A stretch of DNA of 64,000 bases from an uncultured Parabacteroides sp. GTDB lineage: Bacteria > Bacteroidota > Bacteroidia > Bacteroidales > Tannerellaceae. The notes beneath the pieces were generated by a model. That model searched no databases, was not told the DNA's origin, and saw nothing but the letters and a program-made list of their open reading frames with translations. A program made the position numbers and the translations under genes. The first letter of the stretch is position 1. The number at the start of each line of letters is the position of its first letter. Below are positions 47,924 through 57,199 of the stretch, one piece after another. The stretch spans positions 1-64,000 of the forward strand of contig CASFJQ010000002.1 in the NCBI GenBank assembly GCA_949295065.1. The letters run 5' to 3'.

Positions 47924-48823
47924 CTATTTCTTACTAATTCTTTCACGGAATATTTGTGGCGAAATACCGCTGTTACGTTTGAAGAATTTACTGAACGAAG
48001 CCTGGTCTGCGAAATTCAGAGAAACAGCTATTTGCTGGATTGACATTTTTGTAGATACAAGCATATTCCGCGCCTCACTATATATAAGCTCGTTGATAAA
48101 TGAATTTACAGTTCGCCCTGTTTGCTTTTTTATTATTGATGTCAGATATTGCGGGGTGATATTCATTTTCTCAGCATAGAAAGGAACATTATGTTCAGTT
48201 TTGAAATTAAGCATCAGAAGAGAGATAAAATCCTGTAGCATCATTCTGTATCTCGTGGTATTGGCAGGTGTATGATTCATGGCGAGATTGTCCAGTATAT
48301 TATCCAATTCCAGGTAAAATTTGATAAGCGCATTCTGTATAAGTTCCAAATGATATATATGCGTGCTTCTCAGGATTTGTTTTTTTATCTGCTTTATGCA
48401 CTCGTCCAACAGGCAACATTCCATAGAATTGATTTGTGCAATAGGCATACTGTGCATATTTATCCCTTTTGCAATCCTTTGCTTTAGATTAAATACACCA
48501 ATCTTATCAATGAAATCTTTGTGAATACACAGAAATGTGCATTTGAAATCGTCAGAAATATCAGAGAAAAAAGTAAGATGCAAAGGAGAAAGTACACAAA
48601 GATTGTTTTCTTCTAGATCATATTGGTTTTCGTCGATACTCAGCACAGCTTTCCCTGATATTACTACAACATAGGAAAACGCATTGACATATACAGGCGT
48701 TTTTCCCGAAAGAGAAAAATCTTCCGTACTGTTTGATTCGAACACGGCAATTTCCCCGTTGTAACTGTCTCCTTCTTTTAAGGAGATAATTTCCTGTATG
48801 TTTATGATATTATATTCATTCAT
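47924..48823 (-). CDS. AraC-family transcriptional regulator
   Basis: A 299-aa regulator with an N-terminal cupin-like sensing region (VVVISGKAVLSIDENQYDLEENNLCVLSP) and a C-terminal double helix-turn-helix: NITPQYLTSIIKKQTGRTV and MSIQQIAVSLNFADQASFSKFFKRNSGISP. It is divergently transcribed from the TolC gene 284 bp away, so it probably controls the efflux genes. The ligand is unknown. Confidence 0.9.
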   Translation of the reverse strand: MNEYNIINIQEIISLKEGDSYNGEIAVFESNSTEDFSLSGKTPVYVNAFSYVVVISGKAVLSIDENQYDLEENNLCVLSPLHLTFFSDISDDFKCTFLCIHKDFIDKIGVFNLKQRIAKGINMHSMPIAQINSMECCLLDECIKQIKKQILRSTHIYHLELIQNALIKFYLELDNILDNLAMNHTPANTTRYRMMLQDFISLLMLNFKTEHNVPFYAEKMNITPQYLTSIIKKQTGRTVNSFINELIYSEARNMLVSTKMSIQQIAVSLNFADQASFSKFFKRNSGISPQIFRERISKK

Positions 48824-48852
48824 AATAGTGTGTTGTTATATCTGTCTTTGTC

Positions 48853-48860
48853 CAAAAGTA
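48853..48860 (-). promoter_or_regulatory. -7 element TACTTTTG for the AraC gene
   Basis: Exact TAnnTTTG match on the minus strand 29 bp before the ATG. No -33 at ideal spacing is seen. The plus-strand side (GAATTTTG near 49070) is one base off consensus. Confidence 0.5.
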
Positions 48861-49107
48861 ATAATTTATTTTGTTCAATATAAATATTGACATTGTTTTA
48901 TTAATCTCTTATTGAACTTTTCTTTCTGGTCACATGTCTGTTATTATATTGTTATATAATATATTTACTGTCACTTTAATGTGATGATATGTTCTGTCGA
49001 ATTAATGATATGTTTCAAAAAAGACAAATTGTGAACCACAATAAACATCAATGGTAAAACATAAAAGTGTGAATTTTGCAATGGAATTTAAAGACAGAGA
49101 ATAATAT

Positions 49108-50415
49108 ATGAATCGCACTAAAATTTTGACATCGTTGTTTGCCGTCTTTAGCATTTTGAATGTCGGAGCACAGCAACATAAAGTAATGACGATTGAAGAG
49201 CTTTTTAATCTGGCAGAATCGAACAGTAAAAGTCTGAAAGTTCATAATCTGGCGGTTGACGAAGCTATTCAGGCTGTGAAAGTTGCCAAAAACGACAGGC
49301 TTCCATCCATTGAAGCAAGTCTTTCGTTCAGCTATATTGGCGACGGATGGATGAGCGACAGGGATTTCTCAAACGGAATGAAAGCAGAAATGCCACATTT
49401 TGGTAATAATTTCGCGTTCAAGGCTACGCAGGCGGTATATGCCGGAGGAGCCATTACTGCTGGTATTGAGATGAGTGAATTACAGAAGAAAACAGCTGAA
49501 GCAAATTTGGACAACGACCGGCAAAATATTCGTTTCATGCTTGTTGGCCATTATCTGGACCTTTACCAGCTAAGCAACCAGAAGAAAGTTTATGAAAAGA
49601 ATATCGAACAGACAAAGTTGCTTATCGAAGAGATTAAATCTGCATTTGAACAAGGAACTGCCTTGATTAGCGACATAACACGATATGAATTGCAATTGAA
49701 GAACCTGGAGTTGGGACTGACCAACACAGAGAACCGCATGAGTATATTGAACAGAGAGCTGGTGACAACTATCGGTTTGGATACGGATATCGTAATCGTT
49801 CCGGACACTTCAATTGTTGGCAAACAGATTGAAATAATTTCTGAAACAGACTGGCAAGAGAAAAAGGAAAATTCTCCTTTATTGCGGATGGCAGAATTGG
49901 GAGTGAAAATGTCGGAAAAAGAACAGGATTTGGTGCGCTCTGAACGTCGTCCGACTGTAGGGCTGATGGCTGCAAATAATTTTGACGGACCGATTCTTAT
50001 AGAAGTTCCGCCTATAAACAAGAATTTCAACTATTGGTTTGTAGGTGTAAATGTCTCTTACAAATTCGATGCACTGTTCAAAAGCAACAAAAAACTGAAG
50101 CGTGCAAGAATTGCAACAATGAAGGCTCAGGAAAATCTGCGCCTTGCCGATGAAAGAATTTCAAATGATATCAATGCTGCTTACATTAATTTGCAGGAAG
50201 CATATACAAGATTGGATACGAAGCAGAAGAGTGTTCAGCTGGCCCATGAGAATTATGATGTCATTCACAACCGATATCTCAATGGTTTGTCGCTGGTGAC
50301 TGATATGCTTGATGCAAGTAATATTCAGTTGAGCAGTGAGCTGGAACTTGTCAATGCTCAGATAGGAATTCTTTATCAGTATTATCTGCTTAAGAAAACG
50401 GTCGGTAACCTGTGA
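49108..50415 (+). CDS. TolC-family outer-membrane efflux channel
   Basis: A 435-aa protein with a signal peptide (cut after NVGA, before QQHK). It has the two repeated alpha-helical hairpins of outer-membrane factors: TIEELFNLAESNSKSLKVHNLAVDEA near the start, ALISDITRYELQLKNLELGLTNTE, and the second repeat ERISNDINAAYINLQEAYTRLDTK..NRYLNGLSLVTDMLDASNIQLSSE. It forms the exit duct for the EmrA/EmrB-like pair downstream. It is separated from them by 400 bp containing an array. Confidence 0.92.
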   Translation: MNRTKILTSLFAVFSILNVGAQQHKVMTIEELFNLAESNSKSLKVHNLAVDEAIQAVKVAKNDRLPSIEASLSFSYIGDGWMSDRDFSNGMKAEMPHFGNNFAFKATQAVYAGGAITAGIEMSELQKKTAEANLDNDRQNIRFMLVGHYLDLYQLSNQKKVYEKNIEQTKLLIEEIKSAFEQGTALISDITRYELQLKNLELGLTNTENRMSILNRELVTTIGLDTDIVIVPDTSIVGKQIEIISETDWQEKKENSPLLRMAELGVKMSEKEQDLVRSERRPTVGLMAANNFDGPILIEVPPINKNFNYWFVGVNVSYKFDALFKSNKKLKRARIATMKAQENLRLADERISNDINAAYINLQEAYTRLDTKQKSVQLAHENYDVIHNRYLNGLSLVTDMLDASNIQLSSELELVNAQIGILYQYYLLKKTVGNL

Positions 50416-50648
50416 TGGATAATTTTATTCCGTAATGTTAAAAAATATTCAAGTTTCACGTCATTTGTTTGGTATTCAGATATATGATGAAATTGTGAAA
50501 CTTGTGTTAGTAAAAAATATATGTATAATATAAAGAATAATCATTGCAGATAAAAAGGTAACGACGTTTCTCAAAAAAGCTCGGCATCTTTTTTCAAAAA
50601 CACTGCGATGTCTTCGGGAAAAGCTGCCTACCTTTTTTGAGGAGAAAA
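50416..50648. other. Spacer between tolC-like and emrA-like genes, with possible structured region
   Basis: No gene is seen. TAAAAAGGTA (50551-50560) is complementary to TACCTTTTTTGA (50629-50640), enclosing AAAAAGCTCGGCATCTTTTTT-like short hairpins. It may be a structured leader for the emrAB message or the end of the upstream transcript. Confidence 0.35.
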
Positions 50649-50758
50649 TACATCCGGAATCATATCCATTTACATCCGGAAGAAACTCCGGTTACATACG
50701 GATGTAATTCAGATTACTTACGGAAGAAAATCAAATTGCTTTCGGATGGTTTTCGGCG
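50649..50758. repeat. 22-bp-period palindrome-like array, locus 2 (5 units)
   Basis: Cores TACATCCGGA, TACATCCGGA, TACATACGGA, TACTTACGGA, TGCTTTCGGA start at 50649, 50671, 50693, 50715 and 50737, exactly 22 bp apart. The inferred parent core is the 14-bp palindrome TACATCCGGATGTA with 8-bp spacers. It lies 57 bp before the emrA-like ATG. Confidence 0.9.
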
Positions 50759-50815
50759 TCAGTTTCACAATAACTTCAGTAAACAATTTATCAAACTTCA
50801 AATAAACATAACACT

Positions 50816-51859
50816 ATGGCTAATAACAATATTAAAAGGAATAAGACTATATCAAATATAATCTTGACAGTTGTCATTTTGGGTGGAATTGTGTGGGTGT
50901 GCAGCCGTTTTATCCATCTGGGAAATGTGGAATTTACAGACAATGCCCAGGTGAAACAGCATATCACTCCGATTAACACACGTGTTCAGGGCTTTATAAA
51001 GAAAATCTATTTTGACGAATATCAGCCGGTGAAAAAGGGTGATACGCTAGTCGTTATTGAAGACTCCGAGTATCAGCTTCGTCTGGCTCAGGCAGAGGCT
51101 AATTATCGCAATGCTTTGGTGGGAAAGGATGCTATGCATACAACGATAAATACAACTCAAAGCAATATCCTCGTCACAGATGCAGGAATAAAAGAAGCAG
51201 AAGTGCGCTTGAAGAATGCGGAAGTTGACTACAAAAGATATTCAGAGATGATAAAGAAAAATGCAGTCACAAAGCAGCAATATGACAGAGTGAAGACTGA
51301 ATATGAAGCTGCAAAAGCTCGCTATGAGCAAATGACCAGACAGAAAGAATCAACATCGCTGGTCAAGCAGGAGCAGACTCAAAGACTAGAACAGAATGAT
51401 GCTGCCATCAAACTTGCTGAGGCTGAGTTGAATCTTGCCCGTCTTAATCTTTCTTATACAGTAATAGTTGCTACGGCTGATGGAATGACAGGAAGAAAGA
51501 ATGTGCACGAAGGTCAGCTGGTTCAGCCAGGACAGACAATGGTCACTCTTATTGACAACACTGAGAAATGGGTGATTGCCAATTATAAAGAAACACAGAC
51601 TTCGGTGATGAAGAACGGACAGGAAGTGGATATTGAGGTTGATGCCGTTCCTGGAGTGAAATTCAAAGGACGAATAGCTTCAATCTCAGATGCAACAGGA
51701 TCTTCGCTTTCGCTGATGCCTCAGGATAATTCCGCTGGAAACTTTGTGAAAGTAGAACAGAGAATTCCGGTAAGAATAGAGTTTACATCTGATAACAGAG
51801 CAGAGGATTTGGAAAGACTTAGTGCCGGAATGAATGTTGAATGTAAAGTGAATTATTGA
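50816..51859 (+). CDS. EmrA/HlyD-type membrane-fusion protein
   Basis: A 347-aa periplasmic adaptor anchored by one N-terminal helix (TISNIILTVVILGGIVWVC). It has a lipoyl-like hairpin split around a coiled coil: TRVQGFIKKIYFDEYQPVKKGDTLVVIEDSEY at residues near 50-85, long helices to about residue 200, then ADGMTGRKNVHEGQLVQPGQTMVTLID. It links the MFS pump to the TolC-like channel. The next gene starts 1 bp after its stop. Confidence 0.92.
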   Translation: MANNNIKRNKTISNIILTVVILGGIVWVCSRFIHLGNVEFTDNAQVKQHITPINTRVQGFIKKIYFDEYQPVKKGDTLVVIEDSEYQLRLAQAEANYRNALVGKDAMHTTINTTQSNILVTDAGIKEAEVRLKNAEVDYKRYSEMIKKNAVTKQQYDRVKTEYEAAKARYEQMTRQKESTSLVKQEQTQRLEQNDAAIKLAEAELNLARLNLSYTVIVATADGMTGRKNVHEGQLVQPGQTMVTLIDNTEKWVIANYKETQTSVMKNGQEVDIEVDAVPGVKFKGRIASISDATGSSLSLMPQDNSAGNFVKVEQRIPVRIEFTSDNRAEDLERLSAGMNVECKVNY

Positions 51860-51860
51860 T

Positions 51861-53432
51861 ATGGCCGGACCAAATATACCAACTCGTGTTATGATGTTCC
51901 GGGACTTTGTTCCGGACAAACTACGAGTATTCTTGTGTCTTTTTTTTGCGGTGGCATTTCAATTTAGCGGAGGAATATATTTGTCTTCTGTATCGCAGAT
52001 GGTAGGTTCGCTGGCTTTGATGCAGGAAGATATTATGATGGCAGGATATGCATCGTTCGTTGGGATGACGATGATATTCCCGATATTGTTTCGTTTGAAA
52101 TTCCGCTTTACAACCAGAAGTATTTTGATGGTTATATGTCCAGGACTTATAATATGCAATCTGATAACAATGAATACTGACAGCATTCCGTTGCTTGTTT
52201 TCGTTTGTTTTGTTTCCGGAATTTTGCGAATGTGGGGAACATTCGAGGCTTTGTCGAATGTGCAGCTAAGTATAACACCGACAAGAGATTTTGCTGTATT
52301 CTTCCCGGTTGTTTATCTTATAGTGTTGGGTAGTATTCAATTGTCCGGACTTCTGACAGTTTATTTGGGTTATTGGGCAGAGTGGAGATATATGCATTAT
52401 TTCATAATTGCATTGCTTTTTGTGGTTTGGGCATTGGTAGCAATGCTGACTCATCATTTCCGCTTTATGAAGCCTTTGCCATTGTTTGGCATTGACTGGA
52501 TTGGTGGAGCTTTGTGGTCAATATTCCTGCTGTCTTTGATATTTGTGCTTGAATACGGACAATTCTATGATTGGTATGATTCGGACCAGATAGTTATTGG
52601 CACTGTTGTTTGCATAATATCGCTCGCGTTGAGCATACACAGGATAATTGTTCGCCGTCATCCGTATATATCAAAAGAAGCATTCGGATATAAGAATTTG
52701 GGATTGTTGCTTTTCCTTTTTCTGATGCTGAGTTTCTTTCTGACAGCTCCGACTGTGCTTCAGAATATGTTCACAGGTGCAATATTGAAATATGATGTGC
52801 TTAATTCTGTGTCTCTGAACTGGTGGAATTTGGGTGGAACGGTTATTGGTGCAGCTTTGGCATACGTATGGCATGTCCGTTTTCACGGAGGCTTCAAAAT
52901 ACCTGTTATAACAGGATTTTCTCTTATAGTCGGTTATTTATGCGTGATGTATTTTCTGATTGACCCTAACATGAATATAGAATGTCTTTATATTCCGACC
53001 ATAATGCGTGGAGCCGGATATATAATATTGTATATATCACTGACTGTGTATGTGACTGGAATAGTTCCTTTCCAGCATTTCTTCCAGGTTCTTTCATTGC
53101 TTGGATTTGTGCGTACCGGTTTCGGCTCAGCATTTGGTAGTGCGGTTTATGGCAGAATGTTGCAATATATTATTCCGGAGAATTTCCAGACTTTGAGTAT
53201 TGAACTGGACAATGTAAACACAGCTTTTCATGAAATAGGATTCAGTAATATATATGGAGAAGCAATGAGACAAGCAATACTTGTAAGTTTGAAGGAAATG
53301 TACGGCTGGATTTGTATTGTAGGCGTCTTGTTTATTTTGGGTCTTTTGTCTAACAGATATTTGAGAACCAATATTTCCGGAAGATTACCACGAATGAGAA
53401 GAATAAAAATGCTTATAAAAAAAGAAGTGTGA
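51861..53432 (+). CDS. EmrB-like MFS drug:H+ antiporter
   Basis: A 523-aa inner-membrane protein with about 14 hydrophobic segments, the DHA2/EmrB layout. The N-terminus (MAGPNIPTRVMMFRDFVPDK) is short, and a central pair of extra helices separates the two six-helix bundles. Pumps of this class export hydrophobic compounds through an EmrA-type adaptor. The 1-bp spacing to the adaptor shows a shared message. The substrate is not predictable; the AraC regulator upstream may respond to it. Confidence 0.88.
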   Translation: MAGPNIPTRVMMFRDFVPDKLRVFLCLFFAVAFQFSGGIYLSSVSQMVGSLALMQEDIMMAGYASFVGMTMIFPILFRLKFRFTTRSILMVICPGLIICNLITMNTDSIPLLVFVCFVSGILRMWGTFEALSNVQLSITPTRDFAVFFPVVYLIVLGSIQLSGLLTVYLGYWAEWRYMHYFIIALLFVVWALVAMLTHHFRFMKPLPLFGIDWIGGALWSIFLLSLIFVLEYGQFYDWYDSDQIVIGTVVCIISLALSIHRIIVRRHPYISKEAFGYKNLGLLLFLFLMLSFFLTAPTVLQNMFTGAILKYDVLNSVSLNWWNLGGTVIGAALAYVWHVRFHGGFKIPVITGFSLIVGYLCVMYFLIDPNMNIECLYIPTIMRGAGYIILYISLTVYVTGIVPFQHFFQVLSLLGFVRTGFGSAFGSAVYGRMLQYIIPENFQTLSIELDNVNTAFHEIGFSNIYGEAMRQAILVSLKEMYGWICIVGVLFILGLLSNRYLRTNISGRLPRMRRIKMLIKKEV

Positions 53433-53481
53433 TTTATCCCGTATATTCTTTAGACCAATGTGTAAGAATAATATATTATTG

Positions 53482-53489
53482 TATCTTTG
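53482..53489 (+). promoter_or_regulatory. -7 element TATCTTTG upstream of radA
   Basis: Exact TAnnTTTG match 108 bp before the radA ATG. Confidence 0.55.
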
Positions 53490-53597
53490 TACCTTAATTA
53501 GGAAAAAACTTGTCTTTTCGTACTCATTTCTCTGAAAGGTATTCCTTGTTGTATTGGAGCAGGAGCGTGGTATAAAAGGCATATTGTCATATTATTT

Positions 53598-54974
53598 ATG
53601 GTAAAGACTAAGACTGTGTTTGTTTGTTCCAATTGCGGAGCTGATTCGCCAAAATGGGTAGGGAAATGCCCCAACTGCGGTGAATGGAATACCTACGTGG
53701 AAGAGATTGTGGCAAAGGAAAGTTCTGCCCGAAACAGAACTGTGGCATCTCTCAGACAGGATAAGGAAAAATCTCGTCCGGTTCTGCTTAAGGAAATCAC
53801 ATCAGAGGAAGAAACAAGAATAGACTTGCATGATGCCGAGCTGAACAGAGTTTTGGGAGGCGGATTGGTGAAAGGTTCGCTGGTTCTTATTGGTGGTGAA
53901 CCGGGAATAGGAAAATCTACTCTTGTGCTACAAACCATATTGAATCTTAAAGATATCAAGGTGCTTTATGTTTCCGGAGAGGAAAGTTATAAGCAATTGA
54001 AATTGCGTGCCGACAGATTGAGCAGCGACAGTTCCAACTGTTTTATTCTTTGCGAAACAAATCTTGAGCAGATATTTGTTCAGGCTCAGAATGTGAAGCC
54101 TGATTTCCTCATTATAGATTCTATCCAAACTATATTTACTGAAGCTGTTGAGTCTTCGCCCGGAAGTGTTGCCCAGGTGAGGGAATGCAGCGCTGCTATT
54201 TTGAAATATGCGAAAGAGAGCGGTGTGCCTGTTTTCCTTATCGGACATATCAACAAAGAAGGAAGTATTGCCGGTCCGAAAGTGCTTGAACATATAGTTG
54301 ACACTGTGCTCCAGTTTGAGGGCGACCAGCATTATATGTACAGGATTCTGCGAAGCATAAAGAATCGTTTCGGAAGCACAGCTGAGCTTGGCATTTATGA
54401 GATGCGTCAGAATGGATTGCGTGAGGTTAGTAATCCTTCGGAACTTCTCCTCACTCAGAATCATGACGGATTGAGTGGAGTTGCTATTGCTGCTGCTATT
54501 GAAGGAGTGCGTCCTTTCCTTATTGAAACACAAGGGTTGGTCAGTTCGGCAGTTTATGGAACACCGCAACGAAGCTCCACCGGTTTTGACCTTCGGCGTA
54601 TGAATATGCTTCTTGCCGTTCTTGAAAAGAGAGCAGGATTCAAGTTGGTTCAGAAAGACGTGTTCCTGAATATAGCAGGAGGTTTGAAAGTGAATGACCC
54701 GGCAATAGATTTGGCTGTGTTGAGTGCAATCCTTTCCTCAAGTCTTGACATAACAATAGAATCCGGCACTTGTATGGCGGGAGAAGTTGGTCTTTCCGGT
54801 GAAATTCGTCCGGTAAACAGGATAGAACAGAGAATTCTTGAAGCCGAGAAACTTGGGTTCAACAGAATTTTTATACCATATAATAATCTCAAGGGTTTTG
54901 ATGTGAGCAAATGTAAAATCCAGATTATACAAGTACGCAAAGTTGAAGAAGCTTTCCGAGGTTTGTTCGGATAA
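53598..54974 (+). CDS. radA: DNA repair protein RadA
   Basis: RadA is a RecA-like ATPase that drives branch migration in recombinational repair. The N-terminal Cys4 zinc finger (C10-SNC, then CPNC at 24-27), Walker A GGEPGIGKST, the hallmark KNRFG motif and a C-terminal Lon-protease-like domain (AGGLKVNDPAIDLAVLSAILSS) are all present. The length, 458 aa, is normal. It heads a run of closely packed genes reaching 58501. Confidence 0.96.
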   Translation: MVKTKTVFVCSNCGADSPKWVGKCPNCGEWNTYVEEIVAKESSARNRTVASLRQDKEKSRPVLLKEITSEEETRIDLHDAELNRVLGGGLVKGSLVLIGGEPGIGKSTLVLQTILNLKDIKVLYVSGEESYKQLKLRADRLSSDSSNCFILCETNLEQIFVQAQNVKPDFLIIDSIQTIFTEAVESSPGSVAQVRECSAAILKYAKESGVPVFLIGHINKEGSIAGPKVLEHIVDTVLQFEGDQHYMYRILRSIKNRFGSTAELGIYEMRQNGLREVSNPSELLLTQNHDGLSGVAIAAAIEGVRPFLIETQGLVSSAVYGTPQRSSTGFDLRRMNMLLAVLEKRAGFKLVQKDVFLNIAGGLKVNDPAIDLAVLSAILSSSLDITIESGTCMAGEVGLSGEIRPVNRIEQRILEAEKLGFNRIFIPYNNLKGFDVSKCKIQIIQVRKVEEAFRGLFG

Positions 54975-55004
54975 GCTGTTTTAGGAATAGAATAAGAATT
55001 TTTT

Positions 55005-56597
55005 ATGATAAAGGAGTTACAACTTAGGATATTGCCTCAGGAAGCGGCAAATGAACAGTCGTTGAAGAAAATAGTAGCACGTGAAACCGGCGCCTCAGTT
55101 TCGTCCGTCGAAGCAGTAAGAGTTCTAAAGCGTTCGATTGATGCGAGACAGAGAACAATTTATATAAATCTTAAAATCCGAGCGTTCATAGATGAAATTC
55201 CAACTGAGCCGGAATTTGAATCTGTGGAATATAAAGATGTGTCCGGAGGAAAAACAGCTGTTGTTGTTGGTGCGGGACCAGGCGGATTGTTTGCTGCCTT
55301 GCGACTTATAGAGTTGGGATTCCGTCCAATTGTGGTGGAGCGTGGAAAAGATGTGCGCAACAGAAAGAAAGATATTGCATTGATAAGCAGAGAGCACAGA
55401 GTTGACCCGGAATCAAATTACAGTTTCGGTGAAGGTGGTGCTGGTGCATATTCCGATGGAAAACTTTACACTCGAAGCAAGAAACGTGGTTCGGTGGAAA
55501 AAATATTGAATGTTTTCTGTCAGCATGGCGCAAGTCCGTCAATACTTGTAGATGCTCATCCTCATATCGGAACAGACAAATTGCCTCGTGTGATTGAGAA
55601 TATGCGTGAGCAAATAAAGAAATGTGGCGGTGAAGTGCATTTCGAGACTAGAATGGATGCCTTTGTAATGAAAGGAAATGAAGTTGTCGGCATTGAAACA
55701 AATAACGGCAAGTGTTTCATGGGACCGGTAATACTTGCTACCGGTCATTCTGCTCGTGATGTTTACAGATATTTATATGACAAACAAATAGAAATCGAGG
55801 CGAAGGGAATTGCTGTTGGTGTTCGTCTGGAACATCCTCAGAAACTGATAGACCAGATTCAGTATCACAGTAAGGAAGGACGAGGAAAATATCTTCCTGC
55901 TGCCGAATATAGTTTCGTGACTCAGGCAAATGGTCGTGGTGTATATTCATTCTGTATGTGTCCCGGTGGATTTGTCGTTCCGGCAGCGAGTGGTCCGCAT
56001 CAGGTGGTGGTGAATGGTATGTCGCCTTCAACACGCGGTTCGTATTGGTCTAATTCCGGAATGGTTGTGGAGATTCGCCCGGAAGACTATACCAGTCTTA
56101 TGAGTAAGGAAGATATGACTGTGGCGCCGGATTCTCCTTTGGCATTGATGGCATTCCAGGAACGTCTGGAAGAACTTAACTGGCTGAATGGCGGAATGAA
56201 GCAAATAGCTCCGGCACAGAGGATGAATGATTTCGTTCAGTCAAAATTATCGGCAGATTTGCCAGTCAGCTCTTATACTCCGGGTTTGGTGTCATCTCCT
56301 TTACATTTCTGGATGCCGGAGTTTATCACTTCGCGTTTGCGTGAAGGATTCAGAACATTCGGACGTAATTCGAAAGGTTTCCTTACAAACGAAGCATTAA
56401 TGATTGGAGTTGAAACCAGAACTTCGTCTCCGGTACGTATTGTCAGAGATAAAGACAGTCTTCAGCATATAAGCGTAAAAGGTCTTTTCCCATGTGGCGA
56501 AGGTGCCGGCTATGCGGGAGGAATAGTTTCGGCTGCTATTGATGGTGAGCGTTGCGCAGAGAAACTTGTGGAAATTTATGGAGGATCAGCAATATGA
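55005..56597 (+). CDS. FAD-dependent oxidoreductase (COG2509-type)
   Basis: A 530-aa flavoprotein of unknown substrate. An N-terminal region of about 80 residues (IKELQLRILPQEAANEQSLKKIVARETG) precedes a Rossmann FAD motif VVVGAGPGGLFAALRLIELG near residue 87. FGEGGAGAYSDGKLYTR and the C-terminal GLFPCGEGAGYAGGIVSAAIDGE FAD-contact region follow. The family is widespread and often called a dehydrogenase, but no reaction has been firmly assigned to my knowledge. Its stop overlaps the start of the rhomboid gene by four bases. Confidence 0.88.
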   Translation: MIKELQLRILPQEAANEQSLKKIVARETGASVSSVEAVRVLKRSIDARQRTIYINLKIRAFIDEIPTEPEFESVEYKDVSGGKTAVVVGAGPGGLFAALRLIELGFRPIVVERGKDVRNRKKDIALISREHRVDPESNYSFGEGGAGAYSDGKLYTRSKKRGSVEKILNVFCQHGASPSILVDAHPHIGTDKLPRVIENMREQIKKCGGEVHFETRMDAFVMKGNEVVGIETNNGKCFMGPVILATGHSARDVYRYLYDKQIEIEAKGIAVGVRLEHPQKLIDQIQYHSKEGRGKYLPAAEYSFVTQANGRGVYSFCMCPGGFVVPAASGPHQVVVNGMSPSTRGSYWSNSGMVVEIRPEDYTSLMSKEDMTVAPDSPLALMAFQERLEELNWLNGGMKQIAPAQRMNDFVQSKLSADLPVSSYTPGLVSSPLHFWMPEFITSRLREGFRTFGRNSKGFLTNEALMIGVETRTSSPVRIVRDKDSLQHISVKGLFPCGEGAGYAGGIVSAAIDGERCAEKLVEIYGGSAI

Positions 56598-57196
56598 TGA
56601 CATATATAATTATAGGATTGACGGTTATCACGTCTTTTATATGCTTTAAGGACAGGGAGAAATTTGTCCGTATGGCACTTATTCCTTATAGAATAAGAAG
56701 ATACAATGAATGGTACAGAATTATTTCGCATGGATTTGTTCATGCAGATACCATACATCTGTTGGTTAATATGTTTACGTTTTGGTCATTCGGAGAATAT
56801 ATCGAGAAACTGTTTTCTTATGCCGGATTAGGTGAATGGGTTTTCCTGCTGTTATATTTTGGCGGGATGATTATTGCATCATTATATGATGTGATAAAGA
56901 GGAAAGATGACTCATATTATATGTCAATCGGAGCATCAGGCGCAGTTTCTGCGGTTTTGTTTGCTGCTATTTTCTTTGACCCTTGGGGAAAGATTTATTT
57001 CTTTGCCTTTCTTCCTATTCCGGGAATATTGTTTGGAGTGATTTATTTGTTCTACTGCCAGTATATGGCTAAAAAATCAGTGGACAATATCAATCACAAT
57101 GCCCATTTTTACGGGGCTGTTTTTGGCTTTATATTTCCTCTTCTAGTGAGACCGGAATGGATACATATGTTTGTGAATAATTTTTTCGGCTTCTGA
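56594..57196 (+). CDS. Rhomboid-family intramembrane serine protease
   Basis: About 200 aa with six hydrophobic segments. The catalytic Ser is in GASGAVSA (GxSG) and the catalytic His in NHNAHFYGAVFG, so the dyad is intact; HGFVHADTIHLLVNMFTFWSFG is the typical H-x-x-x-N region of helix 2. The start at 56594 (ATGATG) overlaps the preceding stop; the open frame upstream lies inside the FAD gene. The substrate is unknown. Confidence 0.88.
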   Translation: MMTYIIIGLTVITSFICFKDREKFVRMALIPYRIRRYNEWYRIISHGFVHADTIHLLVNMFTFWSFGEYIEKLFSYAGLGEWVFLLLYFGGMIIASLYDVIKRKDDSYYMSIGASGAVSAVLFAAIFFDPWGKIYFFAFLPIPGILFGVIYLFYCQYMAKKSVDNINHNAHFYGAVFGFIFPLLVRPEWIHMFVNNFFGF

Positions 57197-57199
57197 TTA

